Positions 1 to 8,251 of a DNA stretch of 24,347 nt are shown piece after piece. The notes beneath the pieces were generated by a model. It was not told the origin of the DNA, searched no databases, and saw only the letters and a list, made by a program, of their open reading frames with translations. Source of the stretch: Opitutia bacterium UBA7350 (GTDB taxonomy: Bacteria; Verrucomicrobiota; Verrucomicrobiia; Opitutales; Coraliomargaritaceae); NCBI GenBank assembly GCA_002470925.1, contig DKOX01000110.1, positions 1 through 24,347 of the forward strand, written 5' to 3'. Position numbers and translations under genes: made by a program. The stretch's first letter is position 1; the number at the start of each line of letters is the position of its first letter.

Positions 1-605
1 GGGTAGGGGCTGGCTCCCCGGCTTTCGCTAATACGCAGGGGAGAACGGACTTCCATTCCCAGGGCTCCCGCCATTTCAATCGCTTTGAGACGGGCGTCCT
101 CGATCGCCTTGAGTCGGGCTTTTGCTTGAATCAGTGCGAGTTTCTTGTGGTCGAGACCCCAGGTAGAATTGCGAATGCGGAGGCTTTCGAATTTGGACAA
201 GTTGCGCCAAACTGTATCGTATTGGTTGATTTCGGTGAGCTCAAAGGTGATACGGGTCGAAGCCTCGTGGCCATCCTTAATGGTGTTGTTGTTCTTGCGG
301 GTATAGTGCTCGTTCAGTTTTGGCCGGCTGGTTTGAATGCGGTCTTTGGGGACTCCCAATTTTTCAATGGCTTTTAAGATTCGGGCAACCTCGGTAGCGT
401 GCACCTCGGCCAACTGTGCAATATCGGGGCCACGGTTCTCGACTTCAATATCCCAGCGCAGAAGTTCCGGTTCCGCCTCCACGAGCCCCTGACCGCTTAT
501 TTCGATATGGGGCGTTTCATTGGCAGCTTGAGCACTGGCTATCTGGAGTGGCAATAGACTGATGAAAGTGGACAGAAAAGCGATGAGGTGAGGTTTGATT
601 TTCAT
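1..605 (-). CDS. SIMPL/DUF541 domain secreted protein (3' end missing at window edge)
   Basis: A reading frame on the minus strand runs open from an ATG at 605 to the left edge of the window, so at least 201 residues are present and the C-terminus is cut off. The first 26 residues are a classic Sec signal peptide (MKIKPH, a hydrophobic core FLSTFISLLPLQ, then ASA just before QA). The mature part starts with the SIMPL-type strand HIEISGQGLVEAEPELLRW and continues with VENRGPDIAQLAEVHA and a segment GVPKDRIQTSRPKLNEHY, the usual order in DUF541/SIMPL proteins (periplasmic or cell-surface, BP26/OMP28-like, function poorly known). A weak Shine-Dalgarno-like AGGA lies four bases before the ATG. 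It diverges from lepA across a 213-bp gap. The family call rests on pattern resemblance; the biological role is unknown. Confidence 0.8.
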   Translation of the reverse strand, partial: MKIKPHLIAFLSTFISLLPLQIASAQAANETPHIEISGQGLVEAEPELLRWDIEVENRGPDIAQLAEVHATEVARILKAIEKLGVPKDRIQTSRPKLNEHYTRKNNNTIKDGHEASTRITFELTEINQYDTVWRNLSKFESLRIRNSTWGLDHKKLALIQAKARLKAIEDARLKAIEMAGALGMEVRSPLRISESRGASPY

Positions 606-681
606 TTTTCCTGGGTATTTATTAGGTTTCGGAATGAACTGTTTTGGCGGGGCATGGGCCTATTTGAAATAAAGACCGCAG

Positions 682-711
682 TTGATCGAACAAGTGCCCA
701 TTAGTTATTAA
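682..711 (+). promoter_or_regulatory. Candidate sigma70-type promoter for lepA
   Basis: In the 213-bp gap between the divergent SIMPL and lepA genes, TTGATC (682-687) and TATTAA (706-711) are separated by 18 bases, about 110 bases before the lepA ATG. The gap is A+T-rich compared with the flanking genes, as expected for a promoter region. Both hexamers are imperfect, so this is only a candidate. Confidence 0.25.
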
Positions 712-818
712 TACATCGGATTTTTTGGGTGGAAGTAATTTGTTAACGATTACACATTGCGAGCTTTAGAGATTGAGTTTTCCACCACTAGAACGAAGGT
801 AGAGGGTTTGACTGCGCC

Positions 819-2627
819 ATGCCCGATTTAGAACACACCCGTAATTTTTGCATCATCGCCCATGTGGATCATGGCAAGACCACTTTGTCGGACCGTATCC
901 TGGAGTTAACGCGCACGGTGGAACTTAGGGAGATGAAGGACCAGTTGCTGGATTCGATGGATTTGGAGCGCGAACGGGGAATCACGATTAAGAGCCACCC
1001 GGTTTCGATGGTATACAAGGCTGCGGATGGACAGGATTACACTTTCAATTTGATCGATACCCCGGGGCACGTGGATTTCTCGTATGAAGTCTCGCGCAGT
1101 TTGGCGGCTTGTGAGGGCGCGATGCTTTTGATTGATGCGGCGCAGGGCATCGAGGCGCAGACTGTGGCAAACGCGCATTTGGCGCTGGAGCAGGGATTGG
1201 AAATTATTCCGGTTATCAATAAAATAGATTTGCCGAGTGCGGATGTGCCCGCGATTCAGGCGCAACTGGAGGACGTGCTGGCGATACCGGCAGATGAGGC
1301 GATTCTGACGAGCGGCAAGTCGGGGCTGGGGGTCGAGGATCTCATGGCGGCAGCGGTGGCGCGGGTGCCTCAGCCGCGCTGGGCGGAGGTCGAGGGTTTG
1401 CGGGTGCTCATTTTTGACTGCGTTTATGATGCCTTTAAGGGTGTGATTTGCTATGTGCGGGTCTTTTCGGGACAGGTCAAAGCGAGCGATGCCATTCTGA
1501 CGATGAGCGATGGCCGAAAGGCGCAGGTCAAGGAGGTGGGTAAATTTTCACCGGCAATGACGAAACAGGAAAGCCTCCAAGCGGGAGACGTGGGCTATAT
1601 CGTTACGAACATCCGTGACGTGGCGGAAATCAAACTCGGTGACACGATTACCCACAGCAGCGCTCCCGCGAAGGAGATGCTCCCGGGTTATAAGGCGGTG
1701 AGCCCCATGGTCTTCAGTGGGATTTACCCGATCGACACGAATGATTACAACAAGCTCAAGGCCTCGATGGGCAAACTGCGCTTGAATGATGCGGCCTTTG
1801 TTTATCAGTCGGAAAATTCCGTAGCCCTGGGTTTTGGCTTCCGCTGTGGATTCCTCGGCCTCCTTCACATGGAGATTATCCAAGAACGTATCCGGCGGGA
1901 ATACGACCTTGATGTTATTTCTACCTACCCCAGTGTCGTATATCATGTCACGCAAACGGATGGAACCATGATCGAGGTCCATAATCCCGTGCATTTGCCG
2001 GAATCGGCGGAGATCGACTTTATTGAAGAACCCATGATCAAGGCCTCAGTCCATATACCGAGCGATTCGATTGGCGATGTGCTGGCTTTGATGAGCGAAA
2101 AGCGCGGCATCTGTGAACATACCGAGACCATTGACAATTCCCGCGTCATGCTGGTGTGTCGGGTCCCGCTGAATGAAATCCTCGTGGACTTTAACGATCG
2201 CCTGAAGAGCATCACCCACGGTTACGGCTCCATGGATTACGAGATGGACGGATATGAACGTGCGAAACTCTGCCGCCTGGATATTTTAGTGAATCAGGAA
2301 CAGGTCGACGCGTTTTCTTCAATCGTACACATTGAGAAGGCGGAGGGTCGGGGGCGTGCCCTTTGTAAACGCCTCAAGGAAATCTTACCGCGGCAAATGT
2401 TTAAGATCGCGGTTCAGGCTGCGATTGGGGGCAAGGTTGTTGCGCGTGAAACCATCAGTGCTTACCGCAAGGACGTCACCGCAAAGTGTTATGGCGGCGA
2501 TATCTCCCGCAAACGCAAGCTCCTTGAAAAGCAAAAGGAGGGTAAAAAAAGGATGAAAAATATTGGCAGTGTTTCAATTCCACAGGATGCCTTTATTAAG
2601 ATTCTCAAAACCTCGGACGGCGGTTAG
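819..2627 (+). CDS. lepA: Elongation factor 4 (LepA), ribosome back-translocating GTPase
   Basis: The 602-residue product matches the usual length of LepA/EF-4, a ribosome-associated translational GTPase thought to act on stalled or mis-translocated ribosomes and in initiation or 30S assembly. The G1 motif AHVDHGKTTL is at about residues 14-23, the switch II/G3 motif DTPGHVDF at about 80-87 and the G4 motif NKID near 133. The LepA-specific C-terminal part ends with GGDISRKRKLLEKQKEGKK and IPQDAFIKILK. The ATG is chosen because MPDLEHTRNFCIIAHVDHGKTT is the normal N-terminus of the family; a GAAGG element lies about 20 bases upstream, too far for an ideal ribosome site. It is the first gene of a rightward run with lepB and gatCAB. 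The lepA-lepB order (type I signal peptidase next) is common in bacteria. Confidence 0.97.
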   Translation: MPDLEHTRNFCIIAHVDHGKTTLSDRILELTRTVELREMKDQLLDSMDLERERGITIKSHPVSMVYKAADGQDYTFNLIDTPGHVDFSYEVSRSLAACEGAMLLIDAAQGIEAQTVANAHLALEQGLEIIPVINKIDLPSADVPAIQAQLEDVLAIPADEAILTSGKSGLGVEDLMAAAVARVPQPRWAEVEGLRVLIFDCVYDAFKGVICYVRVFSGQVKASDAILTMSDGRKAQVKEVGKFSPAMTKQESLQAGDVGYIVTNIRDVAEIKLGDTITHSSAPAKEMLPGYKAVSPMVFSGIYPIDTNDYNKLKASMGKLRLNDAAFVYQSENSVALGFGFRCGFLGLLHMEIIQERIRREYDLDVISTYPSVVYHVTQTDGTMIEVHNPVHLPESAEIDFIEEPMIKASVHIPSDSIGDVLALMSEKRGICEHTETIDNSRVMLVCRVPLNEILVDFNDRLKSITHGYGSMDYEMDGYERAKLCRLDILVNQEQVDAFSSIVHIEKAEGRGRALCKRLKEILPRQMFKIAVQAAIGGKVVARETISAYRKDVTAKCYGGDISRKRKLLEKQKEGKKRMKNIGSVSIPQDAFIKILKTSDGG

Positions 2628-2661
2628 GGTTTGCAAAGCCGGCATCTGCACCCTTGATGTA

Positions 2662-3894
2662 ATGACAGATATGAAAAAGCTGCACAAACAAGCTCGGGAG
2701 CTCCTACACGCTGCAAGCAAGATTTACGATTACCGGCGCGATCTTACCTCCTCCGGGGATCTCGATCGGTTGAATACGCTCAATGCAGATTTGAAGGCGG
2801 TTCTTGCCGACAAAACCGCGGGAGATGAAGCCTGCCGCGGCGCAATGGAACCGCTCCACGCGCATTTGAAGAAGATCGGTGGCAAGATTTACCCGAAGAC
2901 TTTTTTCAGCGATAATATTGAAGTCATCCTGGTTGCGGCGATTGTGGTGATCGGAATTCGTTCCTTCTTTTTTCAACCTTTCATCATTCCCACCAATTCC
3001 ATGTATCCGACCTACAGTGGAATGAAAGAGCGAATTTACAGTGCAGAGGAAGCACCTTCTACCCCGCGCAAAGTTTTCAATTTCCTGACCCAGGGCGCCC
3101 GACATCATAATTTAATGGCGACTGTTTCCGGCGAGTTATCGCTTCAAATGGCCCGGACGCAAGGCAATGACAGGATCGCTTTCTATCGGGCGGTTAAAGG
3201 CCGCAAATGGTTTGGTCTTTTGCCCGCCCAATTCAAGGAATACACCTTTTTTGTTGGCGATACCCCGCATTCTTTGCGCGTGCCTGCGGAATTCCAGATG
3301 GACCAAGTGATCGATGGTCTAAGTGCGGGGGGAGACCTGCGGCGCATCGCCAGCCTCGATCCCCGGCTCGAGCGCTGGGCTACCGGGCGCCAAATTGAGG
3401 CGGGCGAATCGATTCTCTCCTTTGATATCCGTTTGGGAGATGCGCTATTTGTAGACCGCCTTACGTACCATTTCCGGAAACCGAAAGTGGGCGATCCCTT
3501 TGTATTTCGCACGGATCAGATATTGGATGCGGTAGGTGAGGCGACCAACGACTACACGCCGAAATATTACATCAAACGGCTTGCCGGAAAAGAAGGCGAG
3601 ACCTTGGAGATAAAAGACCACGCCCTGTTGGTTGACGGACAGCCCCGCGATGAGGTCGCGGCCTTTGAGCGCAACGCCGCGCAGGAGGGTGAATACGTCG
3701 GCTACAAGAATGTCGGGAAGTTGGCGGTGGGTGCTACAATGAAAGTGCCTGAAGATACGTTTGTGGCTTTGGGCGATAATTCCGCCAACTCGGCGGACAG
3801 TCGCTACTGGGGCTACGTCCCGCAGGAATCGGTCATTGGGCGCGCCATCTTTATCTATTATCCCTTTACGAAGCGTTGGGGACCCTCCGAATAG
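2662..3894 (+). CDS. lepB: Signal peptidase I with a long insertion after the catalytic serine
   Basis: A 410-residue type I signal peptidase, which removes Sec and Tat signal peptides on the periplasmic face of the inner membrane. An N-terminal cytoplasmic region (about 1-85, charged) precedes one membrane segment at about 87-105 (VILVAAIVVIGI). Box B reads IIPTNSMYPTYSG with the nucleophile Ser113. Box C is GDALFVDRLTYHFRKPKVGD (about 259-278). Box D is YYIKRLAGKEGETLEI with general base Lys305. Box E is ALGDNSANSADSRYWGYV (about 369-386). Between box B and box C lie about 140 residues with no match to anything I know; ordinary enzymes have only a short linker there. The ATG at 2662 is preferred because the frame upstream runs inside lepA; ATG 2671 is a close alternative. 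No clear Shine-Dalgarno sequence is present. It starts 34 bases after lepA and ends 13 bases before gatC. Confidence 0.93.
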   Translation: MTDMKKLHKQARELLHAASKIYDYRRDLTSSGDLDRLNTLNADLKAVLADKTAGDEACRGAMEPLHAHLKKIGGKIYPKTFFSDNIEVILVAAIVVIGIRSFFFQPFIIPTNSMYPTYSGMKERIYSAEEAPSTPRKVFNFLTQGARHHNLMATVSGELSLQMARTQGNDRIAFYRAVKGRKWFGLLPAQFKEYTFFVGDTPHSLRVPAEFQMDQVIDGLSAGGDLRRIASLDPRLERWATGRQIEAGESILSFDIRLGDALFVDRLTYHFRKPKVGDPFVFRTDQILDAVGEATNDYTPKYYIKRLAGKEGETLEIKDHALLVDGQPRDEVAAFERNAAQEGEYVGYKNVGKLAVGATMKVPEDTFVALGDNSANSADSRYWGYVPQESVIGRAIFIYYPFTKRWGPSE

Positions 3895-3907
3895 TATTTA
3901 AATTCTC

Positions 3908-4201
3908 ATGACCGATAACGCCCATCTCGATATTGATTACGTCGCCCGTCTTGCGCGCATCGAATTGAACGATGCCGAAAAGAAAAAACTGGGCGGACAA
4001 CTGGTCGCCATTCTTGAACACTTTGAGGCCCTCAAGGGGGTCGACGTGTCTGAGGTCGAACCGACCGCCCATGCGCATCCCGTGGAAAATATTTGGCGTG
4101 AGGGCGACAGCGCGGGGTCAGTTTACGCGCCGGAGACCCTTGCGAAAATGGCTCCCGAGTCACGCGACCAGCAGGTCGTTGTGCCAAAGGTTGTGGAATA
4201 G
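3908..4201 (+). CDS. gatC: Asp/Glu-tRNA amidotransferase subunit C
   Basis: A 97-residue GatC, the small subunit that wraps around GatA and stabilises the GatCAB amidotransferase. The family signature is clear: DIDYVARLARIELNDAEKKKL at the N-terminus, then FEALKGVDVSEVEPTAHA, and a C-terminal APETLAKMAPESRDQQVVVPKVVE. The length is typical. The gene begins 13 bases after lepB and is followed directly by gatA and gatB, so the three subunits should be made from one transcript. No Shine-Dalgarno sequence is visible before the ATG. Confidence 0.96.
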   Translation: MTDNAHLDIDYVARLARIELNDAEKKKLGGQLVAILEHFEALKGVDVSEVEPTAHAHPVENIWREGDSAGSVYAPETLAKMAPESRDQQVVVPKVVE

Positions 4202-4221
4202 CTACATTGGAAAAAGCTGCG

Positions 4222-5688
4222 ATGCCCGAGTTATACCATCAAACCATTGCTGAACTATCCGCTGCCCTGGAGGCGGGTTCCCTCAGTTCCGTCGCGTTGA
4301 CCGAAGCGGTCATTGCACGCACCGCGGCCGTCGAAGCCAAAGTGCAGGCCTTTATACATTATGATGCGGAGGACGCCCTCACGCAGGCCCGCGCCTCGGA
4401 CGAACGCCGTGCCGCCGGCAAAGCGCTGGGCCCCTTGGAGGGTATCCCGCTTGGCATCAAGGACATTCTCGCGGTTGAAGGGCAACCGCTGCGTTGTGCC
4501 TCCAAAATCCTCGATAATTTTGTTTCCCCCTACGATGCGACTGTCATTGCAAAGCTTCGGGCGGCCGGTGCGGTGCTTTGGGGTCGACTCAACATGGATG
4601 AATTCGCAATGGGTTCTTCCACCGAGAACTCCGCCTACGTGACAACCGCCAACCCCTGGGATCTCGAACGCATTCCGGGTGGGTCTTCCGGTGGCAGTGC
4701 CGCCGCCCTCGCGGCAGGGGAGGCTATCGCGACGATCGGCACCGACACCGGTGGCTCGATCCGGCAACCGGCAGCCCTTTGCGGGGTCGTCGGAATGAAA
4801 CCCACTTACGGCCTCGTCTCGCGTTACGGGTTGGTGGCCTTTGCCTCTTCGCTCGATCAGGCGGGGCCCATGTCCCGCACCGTGGAGGATGCCGCCATCC
4901 TGCTTCAAGCAATGCTGGGCAAGGATCCCCTGGATTCAACTTCCATCGCGATGCCGGAAGTTCCGGATTTCCGCGCCGAGCTCAAAACCCGCAAGGGGCC
5001 GTGGAAACTCGGCGTCCCGCGCGAATTTCTCGCAGAGGGGATCGACCCGGAGGTGAAAGCCAATATCGAGGCTGCCATCGATTGGTATCGCCAGCAGGGT
5101 TCGGAAATCGTGGATATTTCCCTCCCGCATACCCACCTCTCCGTGCCGGTTTACTATATCATTGCAACTGCGGAGGCTTCCTCGAATCTCGCCCGCTTTG
5201 ACGGGGTTCGTTATGGTCACCGCAGCGCGGAGGCAAATGATGCCCTCAGTCTTTTTACGAAAAGTCGGGGCGAGGGCTTTGGCGATGAGGTCAAGCGCCG
5301 CATCATTCTCGGTACCTATGTCCTGAGTTCGGGTTACTACGATGCGTATTACCTGCGGGCGCAAAAAGTACGCACTTTGATTCGCCGCGATTTTGAGACC
5401 GCCTTTGAACAGGTGGATGCGATTCTTTCGCCGACTTCACCGACGCCCGCCTTTAAGCGCGGGGAGCGCAGTGACGATCCCCTCGCGATGTATTTGAGTG
5501 ATATCTACACCATTGCGGTAAATCTTGCAGGCTTGCCGGCGCTTTCGCTTCCCAGTGGCCTGACAAGCGAGGGTCTGCCGATTGGTTTGCAGGTCATTGG
5601 AAAAGCTTTTGGCGAGGCCGATCTCTTTGCGGTGGCACACGCCTTTGAACAAGCACACGATTATCACCGGCAGGTAGCAGCAATTTAG
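4222..5688 (+). CDS. gatA: Asp/Glu-tRNA amidotransferase subunit A (amidase)
   Basis: GatA is the glutaminase subunit of GatCAB: it releases ammonia from glutamine, which is channelled to GatB to amidate Glu-tRNA(Gln) and/or Asp-tRNA(Asn). The amidase-signature Ser-cisSer-Lys triad is present. Counted from the ATG at 4222 it falls at Lys80 (GIPLGIKDI), Ser155 (PGGSSGGSA) and Ser179 (TDTGGSIRQP), each one residue from the known S. aureus positions (79, 154, 178). That supports ATG 4222 over the in-frame TTG at 4207. The product is then 488 residues, the normal family size. It lies 20 bases after gatC and 5 bases before gatB. With GatB and GatC this implies indirect tRNA amidation in this organism. 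Confidence 0.97.
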   Translation: MPELYHQTIAELSAALEAGSLSSVALTEAVIARTAAVEAKVQAFIHYDAEDALTQARASDERRAAGKALGPLEGIPLGIKDILAVEGQPLRCASKILDNFVSPYDATVIAKLRAAGAVLWGRLNMDEFAMGSSTENSAYVTTANPWDLERIPGGSSGGSAAALAAGEAIATIGTDTGGSIRQPAALCGVVGMKPTYGLVSRYGLVAFASSLDQAGPMSRTVEDAAILLQAMLGKDPLDSTSIAMPEVPDFRAELKTRKGPWKLGVPREFLAEGIDPEVKANIEAAIDWYRQQGSEIVDISLPHTHLSVPVYYIIATAEASSNLARFDGVRYGHRSAEANDALSLFTKSRGEGFGDEVKRRIILGTYVLSSGYYDAYYLRAQKVRTLIRRDFETAFEQVDAILSPTSPTPAFKRGERSDDPLAMYLSDIYTIAVNLAGLPALSLPSGLTSEGLPIGLQVIGKAFGEADLFAVAHAFEQAHDYHRQVAAI

Positions 5689-5693
5689 GAAAC

Positions 5694-7163
5694 ATGGAAT
5701 ACGACGTTGTCATCGGTCTTGAAATCCACGTGCAGCTCAAAACGCGCACGAAGATGTTTACCGCGGCGCCTTATCACTACGGCGCGGAACCCAATACCTT
5801 GACCGACGCAGTGGTGCTGGGTCTGCCGGGAACCTTGCCGGTGCTCAACCACGCCGCGATTGAGGCCTGCGCCAAGCTGGGACTCATGCTCGGATGTGAA
5901 ATCGCGGAAGTCTGTAAATGGGACCGCAAGAATTATTTCTACCCCGATTCGCCGAAGAACTATCAGCTCACCCAAAACGAGGAACCACTTTGCCTGGGGG
6001 GTCGCGTTGAGATCGAGTTACCCGGTCCCTCGCGGAATGTGCAGGGCGAACACCGCACGGTTCGACTCAACCGGATTCACCTGGAGGAAGATCCCGGTAA
6101 ACTCAGCCACGAAGCCTTCGATACCGTCATCGATTTCAATCGTGCCGGGGTGCCCCTCGCGGAAATCGTGACCGAACCCGATCTCCATTCCTCTGAGGAA
6201 GCCGTTGCTTTCCTCAATGCCCTCATCCAATTGATCCATTACGCTGGGGTCTCGGATTGCGACATGGAAAAGGGGCAATTGCGCTGTGATGCCAATGTTT
6301 CCCTAAAGCCCGCCGGTAGCGAACAACTGGGAACCCGCACCGAGATGAAAAACCTCAACTCCATTTCAAACGTGCGGGCCGCGATTGAATACGAAATTGC
6401 GCGGCAGGCGGATTTGCTCGATGCGGGGGAAAGCATCACGCAGGAGACCCGCCGCTGGAATGCGGAAAAAGGCACCAGCAGTTCCCTGCGCAGTAAAGAG
6501 GAAGCGCATGACTACCGTTATTTCCCGGACCCGGACCTTATGCCGGTTCGCCTGGTTCGCGCCCGCGTTGCGGAAATGGAGGCGGGACTCCCCGAGCGAC
6601 CTTTCGATAAGCAACGTCGTTTTCAGGAAGAACTGGGCCTGCCCTATACCATCACCTCGGTGCTCTGTCCGGATCCGGAATTGTCTGCCTTCTTCGAGGC
6701 TGCGCTGGCGGTTCACCACGCCCCCAAAGCGATCGCCAATTACATTGCCAACGATTTACTGCGCGAACTGTCTGCGAGTGCCGCCCATGGGGAAAGTGCC
6801 CTTTCAATTACGGATTGTCCGCTCACTCCGGCGCACATTGCGGAATTGGCAAAACTCATTGAGGCGGGTGTGATCACCAAGCAAATCGGTAAGGAGGTTT
6901 TTGCGGCGATGTATGCCAGTGGCGAGCTGCCGGCCGCGATCGTCGAAAAAGAAGGGCTGGAACAAAGCGATAACTCTGACGAGGTCGAAACGCTTTGCCG
7001 CGAGGCTATCGCCGGTAATGCCAAGGCGGTAGCGCAGTTCAAGGAGGGGAACGACAAAGCCCTGAATGCCCTCAAGGGACCGGTGATGAAAGCAACCAAG
7101 GGTCAGGCAAATCCCGCTACGCTCGACGCTATCCTGCGAAAACTAATTGAGAGCGAAGGCTAG
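5694..7163 (+). CDS. gatB: Asp/Glu-tRNA amidotransferase subunit B
   Basis: A 489-residue GatB, which phosphorylates the carboxyl group of the mischarged aminoacyl-tRNA and amidates it. It opens with YDVVIGLEIHVQLKTRTKMF, followed by FYPDSPKNYQLTQNEEPLC and GQLRCDANVSLKP, all hallmark GatB segments. The C-terminal third (from about residue 330) is the helical YqeY-like tail domain that holds the tRNA, ending in GPVMKATKGQANPATLDAIL. A ribosome-binding site AGGA sits 4 bases before the ATG and overlaps the gatA stop, so translation of the two is probably coupled. The stop lies only 9 bases from the stop of the leftward NusG paralogue, leaving no room for a separate terminator. Confidence 0.97.
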   Translation: MEYDVVIGLEIHVQLKTRTKMFTAAPYHYGAEPNTLTDAVVLGLPGTLPVLNHAAIEACAKLGLMLGCEIAEVCKWDRKNYFYPDSPKNYQLTQNEEPLCLGGRVEIELPGPSRNVQGEHRTVRLNRIHLEEDPGKLSHEAFDTVIDFNRAGVPLAEIVTEPDLHSSEEAVAFLNALIQLIHYAGVSDCDMEKGQLRCDANVSLKPAGSEQLGTRTEMKNLNSISNVRAAIEYEIARQADLLDAGESITQETRRWNAEKGTSSSLRSKEEAHDYRYFPDPDLMPVRLVRARVAEMEAGLPERPFDKQRRFQEELGLPYTITSVLCPDPELSAFFEAALAVHHAPKAIANYIANDLLRELSASAAHGESALSITDCPLTPAHIAELAKLIEAGVITKQIGKEVFAAMYASGELPAAIVEKEGLEQSDNSDEVETLCREAIAGNAKAVAQFKEGNDKALNALKGPVMKATKGQANPATLDAILRKLIESEG

Positions 7164-7172
7164 GGTAGGGCC

Positions 7173-7694
7173 TTAATCTTTTTCCTTCAGGATTATATCG
7201 TCGGGATGAATCGCCACCGTGATCTCGCGGCCCAGGAAATCGAGGAGCACCTCCACTCTTTTTTTTGCGGGTAAAGCCGCGAGGACCTTGCCGTTCAGGC
7301 CCTTGAGGGAACCCGTTAGGATTTCAATTTCCGCACCCGGTTCAATACTCGGGTCGGGGGCTTCAATGACGTTTTCCGGAAGGCTCGCTTTGAGGGAGTC
7401 AATGATATGCTCGGGGACGACGCGGCGATCCCCGGTCGCGACAATCTGGAGCACGCCTTGCGCATGCATGACTTTTCGAAACTGAGTCTCGTAATGAAAG
7501 CGAGCGAAGATGTAGCTCGGAAAGAGCGCTTCTGTGAACCGTTTTTTCCCGATACGAGTCTTTTTGATCTGACTGATGCGCGGACAAAAGACCTCCACCT
7601 CATGTTGCCCGGCAAGCATCCTGGCGGCAATGTGTTCGCGCTTTGTTTGGGTGCGCAGGCAATGCCAGGATAGATGATTGGTGTGGCCGGACAT
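7173..7694 (-). CDS. NusG paralogue (RfaH/UpxY-like transcription antiterminator)
   Basis: A 173-residue protein with the NusG two-domain plan. The NGN domain at about 8-110 starts WHCLRTQTKREHIAARML and includes EALFPSYIFARF and AQGVLQIVATGDRRVVPEHI. A KOW-type domain at about 118-170 has PGAEIEILTGSLKGLNGKVL and VEVLLDFLGREITVAI. General NusG carries a conserved FGR-T-VEL in the KOW domain; here it reads LGREITVAI, and the gene is not in the usual secE-nusG-rplK setting. It is therefore probably a specialised paralogue that binds elongating RNA polymerase to extend transcription of particular operons, often surface polysaccharide loci. That role is inferred. The ATG at 7694 is 8 bases past the stop of the upstream L,D-transpeptidase gene; an ATG at 7721 would overlap that gene. 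The two genes are likely cotranscribed. Confidence 0.85.
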   Translation of the reverse strand: MSGHTNHLSWHCLRTQTKREHIAARMLAGQHEVEVFCPRISQIKKTRIGKKRFTEALFPSYIFARFHYETQFRKVMHAQGVLQIVATGDRRVVPEHIIDSLKASLPENVIEAPDPSIEPGAEIEILTGSLKGLNGKVLAALPAKKRVEVLLDFLGREITVAIHPDDIILKEKD

Positions 7695-7702
7695 GTTTAA
7701 AT

Positions 7703-8251
7703 TCAGTTTAAGGTAATCCATACGAGGTCGCCAGTCGCCACTTCATTGAATAGTTGAATGATAGCATCGTTTCGCAGTTCGATGCAACCCCCGCTGAAGG
7801 GTTCGCCGATCCGGTCTTCGTGATTGGTGCCATGGATATAAATATAGCGCTGATACGAATCGCAACCCGGCCCAAGGTTTTTACCGGCTTGCAGGCCGCG
7901 CAGCCGCAGGATGCGCGAGGTGATCAGATTACGGGACTGATCCATTTCAGGTAAATCGCGATAATGCCCTTGTGGGACACGACCTTTAAAAACCGTTCCT
8001 TCGGGTTCCCCATCACCGATGCGATCCGCAATCGCGTGCAGACCCAGGGGCGTGCCATACGATTCCGCTTTGCAGGAGGGCGGGTTTTTCGAGGTCGAGA
8101 CCGATAGGACCACTTCCTCTTTTTCGCCTGAAAGGAAATAGAGCTTTTGTTGACCGATGCTGACAATCAAAACCCGCGGGGTGGGTATGATTGACAAGGC
8201 TGTGCAGCTTTGCTCTAGGTTAGTTTTCTCCTGATTTAAATCGAATGGCAT
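7703..8251 (-). CDS. L,D-transpeptidase (YkuD) family protein without obvious signal peptide
   Basis: A 182-residue protein made almost entirely of a YkuD/L,D-transpeptidase catalytic domain, which in this family forms 3-3 peptidoglycan cross-links or attaches proteins to peptidoglycan. The first strand is RVLIVSIGQQKLYFLSG (26-42). The catalytic block is YIYIHGTNHEDRIGEPFS followed by GGCIELRN, giving His140, Cys156 and Arg160; the usual S-HGC is SGGC here. No hydrophobic signal segment precedes the domain, which is odd for a periplasmic enzyme. The ATG at 8251 overlaps the start of asd on the other strand (shared ATGGCAT), so the true start may be inside, for example a TTG at 8197; neither start has a well-placed ribosome site. 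It precedes the NusG paralogue. Confidence 0.82.
   Translation of the reverse strand: MPFDLNQEKTNLEQSCTALSIIPTPRVLIVSIGQQKLYFLSGEKEEVVLSVSTSKNPPSCKAESYGTPLGLHAIADRIGDGEPEGTVFKGRVPQGHYRDLPEMDQSRNLITSRILRLRGLQAGKNLGPGCDSYQRYIYIHGTNHEDRIGEPFSGGCIELRNDAIIQLFNEVATGDLVWITLN
8191..8219 (+). promoter_or_regulatory. Candidate promoter for asd
   Basis: A perfect -35 hexamer TTGACA (8191-8196) is followed 17 bases later by TCTAGG (8214-8219), a poor -10 match, with the asd ATG about 25 bases further on. The site lies inside the N-terminal codons of the divergent L,D-transpeptidase gene. It is a candidate only. Confidence 0.3.
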
